A stretch of 33,515 nt of DNA, from NCBI GenBank assembly GCA_019116965.1, contig DXAT01000053.1:1-33515 (forward strand). Direction: 5' to 3'. Within the stretch, counting starts at the first letter, position 1. Each line of letters begins with the position of its first letter. The position numbers were made by a program, and so were the translations under genes. Source of the stretch: Candidatus Coprenecus pullistercoris. GTDB taxonomy: Bacteria > Bacteroidota > Bacteroidia > Bacteroidales > UBA932. The notes below the pieces were generated by a model. The model saw only the letters and a list, made by a program, of their open reading frames with translations, searched no databases and was not told the origin of the DNA. This document shows, piece after piece, positions 31,264 through 33,515 of this stretch.

Positions 31264-33515
31264 ATGAGTATCTACAAATCAGCGATTAACCGTCCGGTGA
31301 CGACCCTTCTGGTGTTCGTCGCCGTGATAGTGATAGGCGTGTTCTCGTTCCTGAGACTGCCTATCGACCAGTTCCCGGAGATGGACCCGCCGTACATCTC
31401 CGTACTTACGGTCTATCCGGGTGCCAGTGCCTCCGAGATAGAAACCAATGTCACCAAGATAATAGAGAACAATCTCAACTCCGTAGACTACCTCAAGGAG
31501 ATAACCTCCACCACCAAGGACAATATCTCCGTGGTGCTGCTCGAGCTGGAGTGGGGTACGGACCTGGACGAGATCATCAACGATGTCCGGTCCTATATAG
31601 ACATGGTGAAGGACGAGCTGCCCGACGGCTGTACCAATCCCTTCATCTTCAAGTTCAGCACCAGCTCCATGCCTATCCTCCAGTATTCGATTACTGCGGA
31701 CGAGAGCTATCCGGGACTGGACAAACTGCTCAACGACGAGATTATACCTCAGCTGAGCATGGTGAACGGTATCGGAAACCTTACCCTTTCCGGCTCCCCG
31801 GAGCGTTATGTGTATGTGGATATCGACCAGCAGAAGTTAGATGCCTACGGTCTTCCCTTGGAGACTGTCGGCAGTGCGATAGCCGCAAACAACCTGAACC
31901 TCTCCTCCGGTACCGTCAAGATGAACAAGGAGCAGTATCAGCTGGAGGTGCGCAGCGAGTATGTCGAGAGCTCCGAGATCAACGACATTGTGGTGACGGT
32001 GACTCCCGAGGGCCGGCAGGTCTTCGTACGCGACCTTGCCACCGTGCGCGACACGATCAAGGACCTGAGTCTGGACGAGAAGACCAACGGCCGCGAGAGT
32101 GTCCGCCTGATGGTGACCAAGCAGACGGGAGCCAATACCGTGCAGATATGCGAGGACCTGGAGGAAGAGATGGCCCGTATCGAGCGAACTCTGCCCAACG
32201 ATATCAAGATAGAGGTAATCTACGATTCGTCGGAGGATATCGTCAACTCCATCAACTCTCTGGAGGAGTCGATTCTGTACGCTCTGCTCTTCGTGGTGCT
32301 CGTGGTGCTCTTCTTCCTCGGAGAGTGGCGGTCGACCCTGATTATTTCCCTGACGATTCCTATCTCCCTGATAGTGGCCTTCATCTACCTGATGCTGGCG
32401 GACAGCTCGCTGAACATCATATCGCTCAGTTCCCTGACTGTGGCCATCGGTATGGTGGTGGATGACGCCATAGTGGTGCTGGAGAACATCACCAAGCATA
32501 TCGAGAGGGGCTCGTCGCCGAGGGAAGCGTCCATCTATGCGACCAACGAGGTGTGGGTGTCGGTCATCGCCACTACACTTGTGATAGTGGTGGTGTTCGT
32601 GCCTCTGACCATGCTCACCGGTATGGCCGGCATCATGTTCAAGGAGCTCGGCTGGCTGGTGACCATCATGGTATGTACCTCTACCGTAGTGGCTATCTCC
32701 CTGACCCCCATGCTCTGCTCTAAGCTCCTCAAAGCCCGTCCCGTGCGTGTCAACGAGCGCGGAGTGATCGAGAATATTCCGCCCAAGCGCAACTGGTATC
32801 AGAGGTATGTCATTCCCCTGCTGGACCGTCTGGACAAGGCCTACGCCCGTCTGCTGCGCTTCTGCCTGCGGCACAAGGCCTGGACTCTGGTTGCGATATC
32901 GCTGTTCTTCATAGCGTCCATCATGCCGTTCCTTATGGGCAAGGTCGGTACGGACTTCATCCAGGAGACCGACAACGGCCGTCTTACAGTGGATATAGAA
33001 TTAGCTACGGGATACCGTATCGAGGAGACCGCCAAGATGGCGCGCTACATCGAGAGCCGTTTCTACGAGCTGGTGCCCGAGATAGAACTGATATCGACCT
33101 CTGCCGGTACTACGGACGACGACGGTGTCTCGGCCATGTTCTCCACCACCATGAACAACACCATGTCCATGACCGTGGTCTGCAACAAGAAGAACGAGCG
33201 TGACCGCTCCATCTTCGAGATAGCCGAGGTGCTGCGTCAGGAACTGGCCTCATATCCGGAGATTATCGATTATCAGTGCGGTGTCTCCAGCTTCATGGGC
33301 GGGGCTTCGTCCACTGTTGATGTTGAGATCTACGGCTACAGCTTCGATGAGACCAATGCCTTCGCACAGGAGGTGAGGGCGGCTATCAGAGACAATGTCT
33401 ACGGTGCCCGCGATATCGACATCAGCCGCGAGAAGGACCGCCCGGAGATAAAGATCAACCTCGACAAGGAGAAACTGGCCTACCACGGTCTCAACTCCTC
33501 GACCGTCTCCACATA
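31264..33515 (+). CDS. RND efflux pump inner-membrane transporter, N-terminal 750 residues
   Basis: An AcrB/HAE1-type proton-driven drug or lipid efflux permease. The frame opens at ATG 31264 (12 bases after the adaptor stop) and runs off the window end with no stop; family members are about 1,030 residues, so roughly 280 are missing. The first membrane helix is PVTTLLVFVAVIVIGVFSFL, followed by the motif LPIDQFPEMDPPYISV. The porter-domain start is YPGASASEIE. The proton-relay motif GMVVDDAIVVLENI carries the paired aspartates of transmembrane helix 4. The second half begins after a linker near residue 530-560 (KVGTDFIQETDNGRL). Substrate range is not predictable from this. Confidence 0.95.
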   Translation, partial: MSIYKSAINRPVTTLLVFVAVIVIGVFSFLRLPIDQFPEMDPPYISVLTVYPGASASEIETNVTKIIENNLNSVDYLKEITSTTKDNISVVLLELEWGTDLDEIINDVRSYIDMVKDELPDGCTNPFIFKFSTSSMPILQYSITADESYPGLDKLLNDEIIPQLSMVNGIGNLTLSGSPERYVYVDIDQQKLDAYGLPLETVGSAIAANNLNLSSGTVKMNKEQYQLEVRSEYVESSEINDIVVTVTPEGRQVFVRDLATVRDTIKDLSLDEKTNGRESVRLMVTKQTGANTVQICEDLEEEMARIERTLPNDIKIEVIYDSSEDIVNSINSLEESILYALLFVVLVVLFFLGEWRSTLIISLTIPISLIVAFIYLMLADSSLNIISLSSLTVAIGMVVDDAIVVLENITKHIERGSSPREASIYATNEVWVSVIATTLVIVVVFVPLTMLTGMAGIMFKELGWLVTIMVCTSTVVAISLTPMLCSKLLKARPVRVNERGVIENIPPKRNWYQRYVIPLLDRLDKAYARLLRFCLRHKAWTLVAISLFFIASIMPFLMGKVGTDFIQETDNGRLTVDIELATGYRIEETAKMARYIESRFYELVPEIELISTSAGTTDDDGVSAMFSTTMNNTMSMTVVCNKKNERDRSIFEIAEVLRQELASYPEIIDYQCGVSSFMGGASSTVDVEIYGYSFDETNAFAQEVRAAIRDNVYGARDIDISREKDRPEIKINLDKEKLAYHGLNSSTVST

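Noticed and set aside
31551-32465. 304-aa plus-strand frame in a different phase
   Set aside because: The RND frame that starts at 31264 runs through it uninterrupted with all family motifs; the alternative is Arg/Gly-rich noise.
31837-32874. 345-aa open frame on the minus strand
   Set aside because: It lies wholly inside the well-supported RND transporter gene, and its His/Gln/Gly-rich translation is typical of an antisense shadow in GC-rich coding DNA.

Overview
The window looks like a chromosomal segment from a member of the Bacteroidales. The support is: ribosomal proteins and other core genes of Bacteroidetes type; several promoters of the Bacteroides form (TTG or TTTG about 18-20 nt upstream of TAnnTTTG); BACON-like modules; and AT-rich rather than Shine-Dalgarno-rich start regions. 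No rRNA, tRNA or CRISPR array was seen. The species cannot be named from the sequence alone.

Layout. (1) 1-1074: end of the S10 ribosomal operon (rplV 3' end, rpsC), cut off by a terminator exactly where rplP would be expected. (2) 1075-3850: a 15-bp degenerate tandem repeat, a PfkB sugar kinase and a REP-associated (RAYT, Y1/HUH) transposase, all on the minus strand, with noncoding stretches rich in inverted ACAGAT/ATCTGT motifs that look like REP palindromes. (3) 3851-17780: a promoter, a leader of about 490 nt with a 35-bp inverted repeat and a consistent nested fold, then a ten-gene plus-strand operon ended by a strong terminator. The operon encodes three eukaryotic-type Ser/Thr kinases, one PP2C phosphatase, four proteins with FHA domains (one on a kinase, one fused to a trypsin-like protease) and three exported proteins of unknown function. 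(4) 17838-24307: a lipoprotein, an FHA-DUF805 membrane protein, a PEGA-repeat protein with two C-terminal barrel-like units, and an LPP20-like/NTF2-like exported protein. (5) 24313-28135: nitroreductase, SAM methyltransferase, MalY/PatB-type PLP enzyme and glycine C-acetyltransferase (kbl). (6) 28160-33515: a TetR regulator followed by a TolC/adaptor/RND efflux operon, cut by the window end.

How the parts may work together. The operon in region 3 has the parts of a complete phosphothreonine signalling circuit crossing the inner membrane. Writers are three kinases, two of which carry extracytoplasmic sensor-like domains. The eraser is a membrane-anchored PP2C. Readers are FHA domains on a zinc-ribbon protein, a kinase, a membrane protein and a protein with a periplasmic protease. 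Exported proteins share a domain with the sensor end of one kinase. Region 4 extends the theme with another FHA membrane protein and cell-envelope proteins. No type VI or type VII secretion genes are visible, so the circuit's output is unknown. By eye, region 3 is more AT-rich than its flanks, which may indicate acquisition from elsewhere.
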